64,000 nt of DNA from Uranotaenia lowii. Its lineage: Eukaryota > Arthropoda > Insecta > Diptera > Culicidae. Positions 1 through 12,147 of the stretch are shown piece by piece. Made by a program: the position numbers and the translations under genes. Position 1 is the stretch's first letter. Each line of letters opens with the position of its first letter. The notes under the pieces were generated by a model, which made no database searches, was not told where the DNA came from, and saw only the letters and a list, made by a program, of their open reading frames with translations. Where the stretch lies: the NCBI RefSeq assembly GCF_029784155.1, contig NC_073693.1, positions 185,959,802-186,023,801 on the forward strand, given 5' to 3'.

Positions 1-233
1 AATCAATAAAAAAAAATCATAGAAAACAAAAAAAAACACTTATATTCTAGCAATAATGAAACTATTAAAAAAACGCCTTAGGGGTCACTGATCAAGCAAG
101 TTGACGGCGTCGGTTGAAAGCATTTGTGTATGATTCGAAAAATTTCGAGTATATGGATTGCTTGTTGGACTGATTGCCAGTATCGAGGACAATTGAAATT
201 CGGATTTAAATAATACTACTAAACATTGGAAAG

Positions 234-461
234 GCTATATAAAAAGCACAAATAAAAGAAGGATCGTACAGCCGCAAGGTCGATTTGTCCTTTTTAGTCC
301 CTACGGAGTTCTCCTCGGTCGAGATAGTTGATGTTTGGTTCGATTTTATCCCAGGCCTTGACTACCCTGAACTGATCTCCAAAAACGGAAACTTAGTTGA
401 AAACGTTTCCATTCCATTGTATGTCTATCTGAACCGAAACCCGGTAACGGGTTCAGTTTCA
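234..461 (+). other. Open frame fragment behind a TATA-like box, cut by a TTAA element
   Basis: A TATATAAAAA box sits at 236-245. An open frame with no ATG runs from about 246 to 461 and reads through KVDLSFLVPTEF and SIPLYVYLNRNPVTGSVSL. It ends at the TTAA insertion site of the following element. If one TTAA and the insert are removed, the frame continues only six codons to a stop. The amino-acid composition is not low-complexity, so this may be a remnant of a host or transposon exon. I do not recognise the protein. The TATA-like box could equally belong to a decayed LTR or be chance in A+T-rich DNA. Confidence 0.25.
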
Positions 462-465
462 TTAA

Positions 466-1194
466 GGGGGGGGTAGGGTCTAAGGGGTATAAAAAAACAC
501 CATTTTCACGATTTTTTTCTGGAGCTATCGTTCAAACAAATGTATTCAAATTTTTTGCATTATACAAAGCATTGTTAAAAGAACATTCAGTATTTTTTTC
601 GTAGAAAAATATTGAAAAATGAGCCGGTGACGGAGCATTTTTGAGGATGCCTTTTAGAAAACAGGATTTGCGGTGGATACTGTATCTCAGCACAGAATCG
701 TCTGAAGTCAAAAAATCAGAGCAAAATATTTTTAACAGAGGTTTTTCTGGACCCCAACGTTTTTATTTAACTTAAAAATATTTTTACGAAATTTTTGTGG
801 CTGTTTGAAGTAAAAACTACGATTTTTCACTTAAAAATCCGCCATTTTTCACCTGTAAAATCTCCCCAAAATAAAAAAATCAAAAAAGAAAAACGTTGGG
901 GTCTGGTATTTTATATGTAGAAAATATGTTCCAAATTTGAAAAGAATCGGATTAGTAGTTTTCAAATGACGATGTCCACGGACTTTAAAAATGTGCTTTC
1001 GAGAAAAACGCGTTTGAAGTTTCTGCTCTTGCTTTCTTGCAGTATTAGATAGGAGGAGATAAAGGCCTATAACTTCTACAGTTTTGCTTCAATTGACTTG
1101 AAAATTTCACACAACATTCTTGAAGTGTTTTACAATAAGAAAATAAAAAAATAAAAAAATCGATTTTTTGAAAATGTTAGACCCTACCCCCCCC
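466..1194. mobile_element. TTAA-flanked miniature inverted-repeat element, 729 bp
   Basis: Perfect terminal inverted repeats of about 20 bp (eight G then TAGGGTCTAA on the left, the reverse complement on the right) are bounded on both sides by TTAA (462-465 and 1195-1198). TTAA duplication is the signature of piggyBac-type or related transposases. There is no transposase frame. An inner inverted pair lies at about 747-764 and 888-905 (GGACCCCAACGTTTTT and its complement). The element has split the open frame ending at 461. Confidence 0.85.
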
Positions 1195-1462
1195 TTAATG
1201 GCATGGCGTGACTAATGATGAACGTGTCTTTTTCGATGTCGTCTTAGATTTTTTTAAATCTGAACAATATCCCGTCACATTAAAAAAGACGACGACGGGC
1301 TGACGGCGACTATGATTTTTCCGACGCTTCATTTGACTGAAGGTTGAGGCAAGTTTGTTTGCTTGGTTACTCATTTGAAGGCGTCTGTTATGAATGCGAC
1401 TGCTTTAATTTTTTCCTATTCACAGTTTTATGACTGATGACGGTGAAGTTTTTACGCTCTGC

Positions 1463-3535
1463 CTAGAACACGTTCAGCATTCTCAGCTTTGTTAACTTCA
1501 ACAAACCTAGTAGATTCCGTGGAAGTAGAGCCAAGTTTTTGGAGCACTTCGGGGGAATTACTCATCTAGTTCCGCAATTCGAAGCCGCCAGCTGCATGTA
1601 CCGTTTTCACATCCTTAGCTCTCTGAACAGCTTCACATTCCGTGTCAACGCTATCAAAATAATCGTCGACGAAATGCTTCTCTATAATAGCCTTTGCCGT
1701 TTCAGGGTACTGCACTGCATGGTCTCGAGCATTTAAGTTTTTGACGTACTGCGATGTACAAGGAGAACAGCTAGCTCCGAACACCACCACGTCCATTACA
1801 AATATCTGCGGCTCTCGTTCGATATCTGTACGAAACAAGAAGCGTTGAGCCTGGCGGTCCTCCGATCTCACACGTATCTGGTGGAACATTTCTCGAATGT
1901 CCGCACCAAAGGAAATCCGCCTCTCCCGAAAACCTTTGATAACTGTTGATAAACACGAAACCATATCCGGCCCTTTCAGAAGGTAATCGTTGAGCGAAAC
2001 TCCTTTGTTCTTAGCAGCGGCGTCCCATACTAGACGTATCTTTCCTTGCTTCTTCGGATTAATTTAAAAGTTTAGGGGCAGGTATTTTGTAATTATTGCT
2101 CTGTAATCAAATGAGCGTAACCCTTCTCGATGTACTCTTGCAACTGTTTTAAAATGACCTCTCGAACTCCCGGCTGCTTATCCATTCTACGATCCGAGCT
2201 ATTTGTTCGTTTCAAAGCCATTTAATAACTCTCCGGGAACCTCACGTTGTCTGTTTTCCGCAGCAACCCAGATTCGAAACGATCTCCTGTACGTCTTGTC
2301 GTTCGATCCAATATTTTGCGAGCTCGCCGGTCTATGTTCGATTCCAGCAGAACTGGAGATATCCCAACTGCTTCGATGCTAAAATATTCTTTCAAGGTCT
2401 CATTCATTTCTCAGTCGTTTCTATCGCACTCGTCGCAGGAACGGTGACGTCCCAAGAAATGTACATTGGCAACTACACCTGTACGTGGTCCGTTCAAACT
2501 CCATCCTAGTCAACATTGTATAGCGACGGGTTCTCCTAACTCTCCTATTCGGTTTTGAAGCGGGGCGATAAGTTGAACATTGTCGATTCCAATCAACAAC
2601 TTCGGGTTTGTTGACCCGTAGCTTGGAATTTCAATGTCCCGGAGGTGTAGGAATTTCTCACGCAGCTCACTGCTGGTTAAACATTGCATGGGTAAGACGA
2701 GTTTACGGACGGTTCTAGCATCGATCAGATCGAAGCGGTTCATATCATCTACAGCCGAAATATGGAGGTGTATTTTAGCTGACCGATCCTCCACCGTACT
2801 CATTCCGTTGGTTCAACTCATTTCCAGAGGTTCTATTTTTCCCTTTGATCCCAACTCCTTAGCTAGTTCGTCCTCGATCAATGTCACTGACGATCCTTCG
2901 TGTATCAGCGCTAACGCCTTCAGTTTTTTTAGGTCGCTGTAAACCACTACAGGAATCATTTGAAAAATAATTGACTACCGATGATTGTCGCAGCTCGCAA
3001 TCAAATGCGGTGTATTTGAATTTGACTCCCAGCACTTCGAGTGGATGATGTCTCTGATCACAACAATTTGTACCACATCGGCGTTTCGACATGCAATGTT
3101 TCCCGTGATTGTTGTACAGGTACAATGGGCAAAACTCTAACCGCTGTACGGTGTTCCAACGTCCCTGCAAGTTCGACGCTCTGAATTCAATGCAATTGCG
3201 GCCAAAATGTCCTGCCAACCCGCAAATCGCGCAGCTCTTAGGATGATTATAATTTTCGGAAGAGACAGCTGTTCTAGACGGAGGGACATTTTCAAATTCC
3301 TGTTAACTGCATGTACAACACTTGTGACCATCAGTATCCGCAATGTTGACAAATCCTTTAACCACCGGTTTTTCACGCCGTTTCCCTCTCACCGGGTCTT
3401 CAATGTTGCACGGCGCATATGTTACTTCCAGAGCTTTGTCCACCAGCTCTTATATAAATTCTCCGAACACCTCCAGATCCACAGCTATCCGTTTCCGCTT
3501 GAGCTCCACCCATTCCATTGCGTAGACCGAAGGTA
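1463..3535 (-). pseudogene. Decayed Pao/BEL LTR-retrotransposon polyprotein (gag knuckle, protease, RT)
   Basis: Read on the minus strand, the fragments follow the order of a BEL/Pao polyprotein. A helical gag tail lies near 3530-3400 (EWVELKRKRIAVDLEVFGE). Cys/His knuckles follow near 3240-3060 (CAICGLAGHFGRNC and a second Cys-rich run). An aspartic-protease-like region lies at 2803-2510 (LLIGIDNVQLIAP). The reverse transcriptase lies at 1964-1566 (GADIREMFHQIRV, VVVFGASCSPC) with the catalytic YVDD-type box present as FVDDYFDS. The frame shifts between these blocks and has an in-frame stop just after GGFELRN, where the sequence goes on recognisably to about 1463. No LTRs, RNase H or integrase are visible. 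The element is dead, but the RT core is still clear. Confidence 0.85.
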
Positions 3536-3539
3536 GCTT

Positions 3540-5152
3540 CTTCAAATTGCAGGAAAATCAGCAAACCAGATTGCTGGAAACCAGCTATTTCTTTCAACAC
3601 AACCGGCTGCATTTATAGTATCAAATTTATATTTCAATTCCAAATTACATTTTGGTTATTGGCTGTGCATATGATTAGCAATAAAAACAATTATTTTCTC
3701 CCATTTTTCAAAAAGGGATTTATTTATTTCCAGAAACACGATTTTCTTGTCAACCTTCTAACATCGACTGGGGTGGCAGCTTTGTGCCAAAGTGTGTGCC
3801 AAAAACAGTTTTGATTAGTATCTTTCATGAAATATCTACCAGTCCAATAAAACTCACCCTTAACTTGATGTCTGGTTGCTAGAATATAGAGGAAAATAAA
3901 AATAATTAGAGTATGGTGGGGTAAAAGTACGACCTTAATGCTATCCAATTTTTTAAAATTTTGCCGGTTGTTTTCCCATAAAACCAAGAGCAGCATTTGA
4001 TTCCTCAGACTTTTATCTCTCTTCTCAAAAATTTCGAAGATAATCGATCGACGCATTTGATAGCAGTAGTGAGAACGCCTAACTGATATCGAAACGTACT
4101 CTTACCCCACCTCTGGGGCAAAAGTTCGAATGATATGGGGTAAAAGTACGACCGTTCAAAATTCCACAATTCTGCATGAAGTCAAGAGGAAAATGATTCT
4201 GTGCTTACAGCAGCAGCTTCTGTGTTCGCTTTTGATACAAATCCTATACATGGGCGAATAACCTGTGCGAATTAGGAGTTCTCCACTAACTTTCCATATT
4301 CAGCGGGTCTACGAAATATAGTTCTCATCGTTTTTGAGCAATTTTTCGCGCGAGCAAGTCTTGTTGAAACAAAATCATGCGCTGATGTTTCCAGTGCATT
4401 TGAAAAAGAAGTTAAAATTTTCCGTTCAGATATTCTTCAGAAAACCTTCGTACTTTTGCCCCATTTGCAGTTCGTACTTTTGCCCCTTCAAGGTTTCTTG
4501 TGATTTACAGTTTATTGTGCAGAATAGAGACATATTAATTAAATTCTTTCTTCGGCATTAGATAGTGATTGAAAACAACTTAACAGACACATAAAAACTT
4601 TTATTGAGAGCCAGACTTTGGATTACTCAAACATATTTGCCGTTATTTTAAATATTACATCATTTAAGCAAAAAAGCTACTTTACCTCATTTTTTAGAGT
4701 ATTTTCAATATCAACGAAAAAAAAATTATGGCTGGATGTAGGCAGTCCAAATCACTATAAATCCACGCCAGAGTTTTGTTCTGTTCTCAGGTTTTGATAA
4801 TCCTAAAACGTACTTTTACCCGACTCGTACTTTTACCCCACCTTACTCTATATTATTTAATCTAAATAACCAAAATTCGTTAAAAAAAATCTCACCTTGC
4901 TTCAGCGTACGAAAACAAACAGATTTCAATTTGACAACTCGGTTGCTGATTTTCCAGCAAACTAGATCAATTGCTGAAAAGTTCTGCAATTTCAAAACCG
5001 ATTGCTGATTTTCAGCAAAAATGACAAGAACACAACCGAATGCTGAAAAATCCAACAATTAGAAAACCGATTGCTGGTTTCCAGCAAAAATTTCGATTGC
5101 TGAACGTTTCCAGCAATTTTTTTTGCTGGAAATCGAGGCAAAAATTTACTGT
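3540..5152. mobile_element. TTGCTGG-repeat element interrupted by a TA element
   Basis: The left part (3540-3611) and right part (about 4970-5152) carry the same motif in both orientations: TTGCTGGAAACCAGC on the left, and GATTGCTGGTTTCCAGC, TTGCTGATTTTCAGC and TTGCTGAACGTTTCCAGC on the right. The right edge ends near ACTGTGTACC. The two halves look like one miniature element split by the TA-flanked element at 3909-4848. The left boundary abuts the BEL remnant and is approximate. No coding capacity is seen. Confidence 0.5.
3909..4848. mobile_element. TA-flanked MITE with GGGGTAAAAGTACGA phrase (940 bp)
   Basis: The ends GAGTATGGTGGGGTAAAAG and, on the other strand, GAGTAAGGTGGGGTAAAAG form an inverted pair flanked by TA (3907-3908 and 4849-4850). 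The phrase GGGGTAAAAGTACGA recurs inside in direct orientation near 4138-4152 (with a variant at 4116) and inverted near 4449-4485 and 4809-4840. There is no transposase frame. It is one of four similarly built elements in the window (see 19102, 30763 and 52151). Confidence 0.8.
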
Positions 5153-6177
5153 GTACCTACTCTATTATTATAGGCGTTCGAACAGCAGTCCATATCACGA
5201 AAAATGAAACGACAGCGGAGCTGTAAATTAAAAAAAAATATTTCATTAACTTTTATGAAAATTGCTGTCAAAAGTTTTATTCAACTATCTTATCTTATAG
5301 GAAATCTCAACTTTTAACGTCCTCAAAATGTTGCTATTTAAGAATATGCAATGCTGAGCAGTTGATTCTACTTTGACCGAATGCAATCGACTTGAAAAAT
5401 TCAGTCTACAAGCCCAAAACTACTCGATTGCATTGGATGTATGAGTAGAGGTGTGATTGGGAATTTACATCGGGATTTTCTTTTAGAACATCCAAAGACC
5501 AAGGTTCTTGATTTTCATGATTGTTTATTGCTCAATCTCAATATCAGCATTTGTTTGTAAGTCATCAATAAGTAGTTTGTATGATAACAATATTTTTCAT
5601 TTTATAGGTAAAGACAACAACAACATCTAGCACTACTGTAAGATCTACTACCAGGAACGGAAATAAAACAGTCCCTTTTCATCCCCTCGCTCTACATGAA
5701 TGGTGCAAACTAATATCACATGCGTATTCGGTGTTTCACATATCATTTCACTGGCGTTTGATTTTTTTAATTCTTCCTTTTTTTCTAACGAATTCCTTGT
5801 GTATTGCTATGCTTCCAATAGCATTCATATAATGTCATTTTAATCTTTTAACAGCAGCAGTTTCAATTGTGCTCAAATAAATCACTGTCCGGTAGAATTT
5901 GGAAGACAGTACATTTTCGTTGAAAAATTGTGATATCAGCAAATATTTTTCCCAGAAGCTAAACAAATATCTTTGAAATAGTTCTAATATTTTTGTATAT
6001 GATTATTATGCGCTTAAATATCGAGTTGTAGCAGCTAAAAAAGCAATATACTTCTGATAGAATAGAGTAGTTCACTATGGTAAAGATCACGAATGTTAAA
6101 AATTCAAGCGTGTCCAATACATCTCATTGTGTATGCAGGTTATTGCAAGGCTACATGAAAATGTGCAACCACTTGCA
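5153..6177. other. Intergenic DNA and 3' region of the SNARE-like gene
   Basis: No open frame of note is seen. Candidate minus-strand poly(A) signals for the gene ending at 6178 are ATTAAA (read from 5843-5838) and AATAAA (from 5529-5524). Neither is confirmed. The rest is A+T-rich and unassigned. Confidence 0.4.
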
Positions 6178-7192
6178 TTACTTGGCAATTTTTTTCATTT
6201 GATCTGTTTGATGTTTCATGGAATAAGTTGCATTGTCGGCCTTGTACAATAGTGAATCCAATTTATCCAGCTGACAGGTCATTTTTTGTCCCAGATCGGT
6301 GGCTGCGGATTTAACTACCGTCGCTTCGGACGCATTCTGGACTTCCTTCATTGTGTCCAAAGTATCTAGCGCATCGTTTATCGTATTGGAGGACGGTTCC
6401 GGGTCGTTGGCGGCGCCTCCCTCACTGGGAGTTGCGGGTCGAAATTTGAGCAGATTCGTTAAACTTCCACATGCAACCTGGAAAATCATATGTGTTTAGT
6501 TATAGAACGTTTAAAAATCGTAAGGAGAGAAATAAACATAGAATGCGATCATCATAATAAAACGGTTATCAAGCACTGAATAGAACACCAAGACTATATT
6601 TTTAAGTCTTGCTGCTTAAAAGAAACAACGTCTATTTTCCATGTAGGTACACCTACGTACACCACGATTCATTTCAATTCAATAATAAATAATGCGCCTA
6701 CAAGTAGACTATACAACAAACATAAATTTAAATCACTTTTCGCAAAATAATAAGATAATGGTCAAAATTGCACTCCACAATAATAATCTAAATTATAACC
6801 ATGACATTACTCAAAAGTCGAACTATTATTAAAGAACAAGTTTTTATTCTAATTGTCTTAAAATTTACCTTAAATTTGTTGATTCGTTGCTGAGTCATAG
6901 ATAAAATATTATTTAGCTCATCCATCTTACCGGATGCACCTTGCATCTGTTCGTCTTGCAGATCGACATCCTGAAATGAATACCAGCCACCATGAGAATT
7001 AAGCATCCCAACCGGTGCTCAATAGAACACTCCTCGGGGGTGTGACTTTACCTTCATTTGTTCTGTTAACTGTTCTTCTTGTGCAGCTTCAAGTTGGAGT
7101 TTCTGCTTTTCTTCGAATTCCTGCCTGTTTGGCGGTGCAACTCCGAGCAGCTCCGCCCTCATGCATTCATATTCGTACGTTCCCTCGGCCAT
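6178..7192 (-). CDS. Small coiled-coil protein with SNAP-25-like C-terminal SNARE helix (3 exons)
   Basis: Three minus-strand exons join in phase 0: 7192-7052 (starts at ATG in context AAAAATGG, ends ATGAAG before GTAAAG), 6970-6869 (after TTCATTTCAG, ends TTTAAG before GTAAAT) and 6477-6178 (after GATTTTCCAG, stop TAA). The product is 180 residues. Residues 1-47 are Glu/Gln-rich and helical. Residues 48-100 hold a predicted amphipathic helix (MDELNNILSMTQQRINKFK). Residues 108-125 are an acidic low-complexity linker. Residues about 140-180 (DLGQKMTCQLDKLDSLLYKAD) line up with the second SNARE motif of SNAP-25, including Gly after the hydrophobic start, a Gln at the expected ionic layer and the KAD triplet. 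No membrane segment or Cys-rich palmitoylation loop is seen. By family knowledge this suggests a Qc-type SNARE or tethering coiled coil in membrane fusion; that role is inference. Introns are 81 and 391 bp. Confidence 0.8.
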
Positions 7193-7199
7193 TTTTTAG

Positions 7200-9335
7200 T
7201 TGAATATTCGTTAAAAGTGACTTTTCCCTGAACAACTATGCTTCTAACTTAACAATTACTCAGCTAAATACGTTTTGCTACTGTCTAGCAGAAGCATTGC
7301 ATGCTTGTCATAGTTGTATCGATTTTTTTTCACACACATCTAGGCGTAGTTATGAGTCATGCGCACAATGCTTCTGCAGTATTTTCAATTGTACAGTTTA
7401 ACTAAAACCTATAATGAATGTCAGTAAAAGTATTATTTGACGAAAAAAAAATACAATTGTTTTGGGTGCCTTTAAATGGGAATTTGCTAATTTTATGACA
7501 GGGCTCATGATATCACCTTAAAATATCTTGCGAAAGAGATTTTTTTTGTTAAAATAAATGAAAGTTCAATAAATAAAAATGAAAAATGTACCTAGGTTAT
7601 TTTTCACTTTCCTCATTATTCCTTATGTGATATACTATTGCATATTTCGGAATGAAGGGAAAGGAATTTAGTTTTAACATGTTTCGTTTTGCTTCATCAG
7701 AAAAACTTTTTAATAAATTCAGTGACTTGTATTATGTATTTGAAATATGATTGGCCTCTGAAAAACATTTAATCTTAAATCCCGACAAAAATGTGAGTTG
7801 AAAGTTTGGTAATTTTTTTGAGCTTTTTACAGAACCCTCTCGAAGATTTAGTTTTTGTTTTTCAATTTTAGCTTTTGTCATTTTAAGTTTTAGTTTTATA
7901 GTTTCAGGCAGCACAAGTCGACTCTTTCTTTGTGAAGAAGTAACAATGTTTGCACCATTAAATTGCCTGTCTATGGAATCAATATTAACCTCTAAACCCC
8001 AATTTAAATTGTTGAAAAATTAACACAAAATGAGTTCCATTTTTATAAACGATTTCTGTTCTAAGAAAAACTATCGTTAAGAAAAAATGTTCAATAATTT
8101 CTCCAACAATTGCATAACCAGAGAGGCTTAAGGCATCAATTTTCAGTACTTTTCCGGTTGTAGCTTACTGCAATCATTTTTTCTTGAATTTGGAAAAAAT
8201 ATTGAAACTGCTTGAAAGCTAAAAACGATTAATAATTTCCACAAATAACTGGAATACATCAAGTAAATTATTTACACCTTTTTCAATATGTTGAATTTTT
8301 CCCAACCCTGTCTTAAGACGGGATTTATGTTTAATTTTCTTCTTAACTAAATCACGCAGAATGATTGTAACTCTTAGACCTAACTACCAAGAAGTTTTTC
8401 AGCTAAAAAAATATAGATCAAAGATTTCTGAGGCTACCTAAATATTTTTTTTTTTTTGAAAAATAATTCGTTTTCCATTTTTCGTGTGTTTTGAGCTTCT
8501 CTTAACTACGACTTGTGGAAATTACTTGTTAAAGAATTTCCATTAATAAATTAGTTGATAGATTAACGTGTTTTGAGCGTTTTCACAAAAAGTAAGTTAA
8601 TACAATGATTGACTTTTGTATTAAAGAGTGCATTCGAAAAAATTGCAACACTTTTTTTTGTGAATATCTTTTGAATGCATAGATGGAAATTAATGAAATT
8701 TTCAGTGAAGCAACCTATTAAGTAATGTGACGTGAACGTTTACAAAATTTGAAGAAAATCTGTTAAGAGGTTTTCGAGATAGCGTCGAATACTGATGTTC
8801 ATTTTTATAATTTTTTGGCAGGATCCAGGAAAATCCAGAAAAGTCCCAGTGTGAAACTCAAAAGCAACTGGAAATCAACTAAATATTCCACCACAGTTCA
8901 CATAGTGAATTGTTCAAGAAGTCCTGAAGAAACCAATAGTGAGCTGAAATTTTACTAAAAGTGAAGATGATAGACTCCATGAAGTGAGAGGAATTTTAGA
9001 GGTTTTGTCCGAAAATATGGAAAGAAAAAGTGATAAAAAGTCTAATTTTCCAGTCTGGTTCGTCAAGCTCACTTACGAACAAGCCTGACAACATTTCTAC
9101 AAGGTATCTACCCACTGGTAAAATAAACAAAATACGATGGTCAAACCGTGCGCAGAATATTTGAACTGCTAGTGGGGAGATACTTTAATAAATTTCGAAA
9201 TGGACAGCAAAACGAACACTTTAGCGGTCACCTGGCAGGTTTCCAACCAGAAACTTTTCGTTGACAAGTTTCGGAGATAAACAAAAAGAAAAATTGAATA
9301 ATTTAATGTCTAGCTCTAGCAATTGAAGAGGCTAA
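7200..9335. other. Intergenic A+T-rich DNA with a possible decayed DNA-transposon piece
   Basis: No supported gene is seen. About 8631-9300 has the texture of an old transposon: its start (GAAAAAATTGCAACAC) and a broken frame around 9130-9260 reminded me of mariner-like elements. I cannot find a matching end or a catalytic motif, so I do not call it. Confidence 0.3.
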
Positions 9336-9400
9336 CAGGCCCGTGCAAATGACTCGTCCATGGGGAAGGAGGGTTTCGAAATTAAAATTTAGCTAAAACT
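9336..9400. mobile_element. Solo end of a hAT-type element (CAGGCCCGTGC family)
   Basis: CAGGCCCGTGC at 9336, followed by GACTCGTCCATGGGG and a GGGTTTCGAA block, matches the inverted right end of the complete element at 24883-26620. No partner end was found nearby, so this is a truncated or very decayed copy. Confidence 0.5.
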
Positions 9401-9643
9401 AACAACAATACCAAACATGCACAACAAATAAAGAAATTGATTTCTAAAACCATTTTTCAAAATGATTAATTTTTATAGATTTTTAATCTCAACAAATTCA
9501 AATCAATACCTACTATTTCCGGTAAATATTTTATAAATTATCAAAAATTATGTTCTGATTTTGAGCTAGAAATTTGCTCAAAAATAAATTCTAAACAGTC
9601 TTGTTTAAGAACACATAGTTGATTTTTTTCTCTTAATATAGAC

Positions 9644-10138
9644 TAAGGAAGGTTGCCAGAATTTTTTCCACTCCCATCCGGGCTTAGCAATTCCGGGCAT
9701 TTTTTCAATAAAACCTAGCAAAATCCGGGCATGTATTTCAATTTTTCAAATCCAAAAACCGGGCAAAATTTAGGTGTTTTAATATATAAAATCAAAGAAT
9801 AAATGCAAAAAAAAATGAAATTAATATTTTATCAATGTAATTGCAGTCTTCCAAAAACTTTTTGGAACACTTAAATATTTAAAGGTTTATAAAAGTAAAT
9901 CAGCGAAATTATTTGAAATAACCGTTGAAAATTTCCATACCGTTATTCGATTTTGCTGAAACTTACTCAAAAACTTTGATTTTTTTTTGGTTACTTTGTG
10001 AAAATTATAAAAAAATCCGGGCAATATCCGGACTTTTTTCACGATATCCGGGCAACCGGGCCGGACCGGACTTTTTCGAAATTTTGCATCAAATATCCGG
10101 GCAAACCCGGATAAAACCGGGCAATCTGGCATGCTTAT
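9644..10138. mobile_element. Miniature element with TGCCAGA ends and ATCCGGGCA repeats
   Basis: The left end (AGGTTGCCAGA at 9650) and right end (complement of TCTGGCATGC, to about 10134) are inverted. The phrase ATCCGGGCA or CCGGGCA occurs about ten times, in one orientation near the left end (9678-9770) and clustered again at 10015-10125. Flanks ATATAGAC and TTATAGAC may be an imperfect 8-bp duplication. There is no coding frame. Confidence 0.6.
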
Positions 10139-10377
10139 TATAGACACTTTACCACGTTTGTGGCGTTCGTGTCTTACATAGTCTTACATACATTTAATTC
10201 GATGAAAAGAAGGAAAAAATATGATATTTTATTCCAATAAGGCCACTGATTCAGATAAAATATTTTTGTTTATTCAAATTATTCCATGTAATTAAAATAA
10301 AAGACCAAAATAGTTTTTTTCAGAAGTCAGTAATAACAATTTTACAACATGTTTAATTCGTTTATGAGTTTTCAAAC

Positions 10378-12147
10378 CCAGTGCACAATGGGGAAAAAAG
10401 TGTACAAACCGCGAAGAAATTCAATATCTTTCGTCTTACATGACCCAAATTTATGAAAATATACTTCCTTTTGTGAAAATTTCCGGAAAATCGATTGGAC
10501 ATAGTTTCAAACGCCGCACAAGCTTACGAACGGAGATATAGTGCCTTTTTAACCCCTAATTCCTCTATATTTTGTAAACATTCCAGAAAAAACACTGATT
10601 TGAACCAAAGAATTTTGAACGAAAACAGACCAATCGTGTGTAACTTTGTTTGAGGAATCGAATGAAGGCTGTTTTGCCCACCGCACGCTTCAGAAAATGG
10701 AGTTATGGCTGTTTTTATCCTCAATTCCCCTATATTTTTCAATTATTTCAGAAAAAAGCTTATTTGGACTTGAAAATTTTGAACCAAATGGGTTGTATCT
10801 TGTGTGTTTTTTCTCTGAGAAATCGAATGAATGCTGTTTGAGCCCCTGCACGCTTCGTAAAATGGAGTTATGGCTGTTTTACCCTCAATTCCCCTACATT
10901 TTTCAAATTGTTGAGAAAATGCATGTTCGGACTTGAAAATTTTGAATCTTTTGAAACGTATCTTGTGTAATTTTTTCCGAGGAATCCAATAAAGGCTGTT
11001 TGAGCCATCACACGCTTCGAAAAATGGAGCTATGGCTGTTTTTACCCTCAATTCCCCTACATTTTTCAATGATTTAAGAAAAAAGCATGTTCGGACTTGA
11101 AAATTTTGAACCAAATGGGCTGAATCCTATGTGATTTTTCCCGAGGAATCCAACGAAGCCTATTTGAGCCATCGCACGGATTAGGAACAGGAGTTATGGC
11201 TGTTTTACCCTCATTTCCCTTTCATATTTTAAAAAGTTCAGAAAAACCATGATCGGACTTGAAAATTTTGAACCAAACGATACTTATCTTAAGCATTTTT
11301 TTCCGAGGAATCCAATGGAGGTTGTTTGAGCCACCGCACGCTTTGTAATAGTGGGTTATGGCTGTTTTTACCCTCAATTCCCTACAAAAATCTCAAATGA
11401 TACGTTCCATTTGGTTCAAAATTTTCAAGTCCGAACATGCTTTTCCTGAGCTTTTTGAAAAATGTAGGGAAATTGAGGGTAAAACAGCCATAACTTCTGT
11501 TTCCAATCCGTGCGGTGGCTCAAATAGGCTTCGTTGGATTCCTTGGAAAATATCACAAAGGATTCAACCCATTTGGTTCAAAATGTTCAAGTTCGAACAT
11601 GCTTTTTTCTTAAATCATTGAAAAATGTAGGGGAATTGAGGGTAAAAACAGCCATAACTCCATTTTACGAAGCGTGCGATGGCATGGCTCAAAAAGCCTT
11701 TATTGGATTCCTCGGAAAAAATTAAACAAGATACGTCCCAAAAGATTCAAAATGTTCAAGCCCGAACATGCATTTTCTTAACAATTTGAAAAATGTAGGA
11801 GAATTGAGGGTAAAACAGCCATAACTCCATTTTCTGGAGCGTGCAGTGGCCAAAACAGCAGTCATTCGATTCCTCAGAAAAAATTACACACGATTGGTCT
11901 ATTTTCGTTCCAAAGTCTCTGGTTCAAATCAGTGTTTTTCTGGAATGTGTACAAAATACAGAGGAATTAGGGGTTAAAAAGGCACTATATCTCCGTTCGT
12001 AAGCTTGTGCGGCGTTTGAAACTATGTCCAATCGATTTTCCGGAAATTTTCACAAAAGGAAAGTATATTTTATGGATTTGGGTCATGCAGGACGAAAGAT
12101 ATTGAATTTCTTCGCGGTTTGTACACTTTTTCCCCATTGTGCAGTGT
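10378..12147. repeat. 1.77 kb palindrome made of ~164-bp tandem units
   Basis: The outer ends (TGCACAATGGGG from 10382 and its complement to 12143) are inverted, and the whole left half pairs with the right half. Within the left arm a unit of about 162-166 bp repeats head to tail. Its marker AGTTATGGCTGTTTT recurs near 10701, 10866, 11028, 11192 and 11354, with a diverged first unit at about 10532. The right arm holds the same units inverted, with markers near 11491, 11656, 11822 and 11985. The arms switch at about 11390, and the left arm has one to two more units than the right. The period is not a multiple of three, so the repeated peptides in this stretch are by-products, not a protein. 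Confidence 0.9.

Noticed and set aside
8631..9300. Possible mariner transposon remnant
   Set aside because: The left side only resembles one in texture. No inverted partner, TA pair or catalytic motif was found.
9887..10147. Overlapping plus and minus frames in the ATCCGGGCA region
   Set aside because: They are created by the CCGGGCA repeats of the miniature element on both strands.
10524..11725. Several open frames with repeated peptides (such as KNVGELRVKTAI)
   Set aside because: They are translations of the ~164-bp tandem unit. The period is not a multiple of three, similar peptides appear on both strands, and there is no start context or splice signal.
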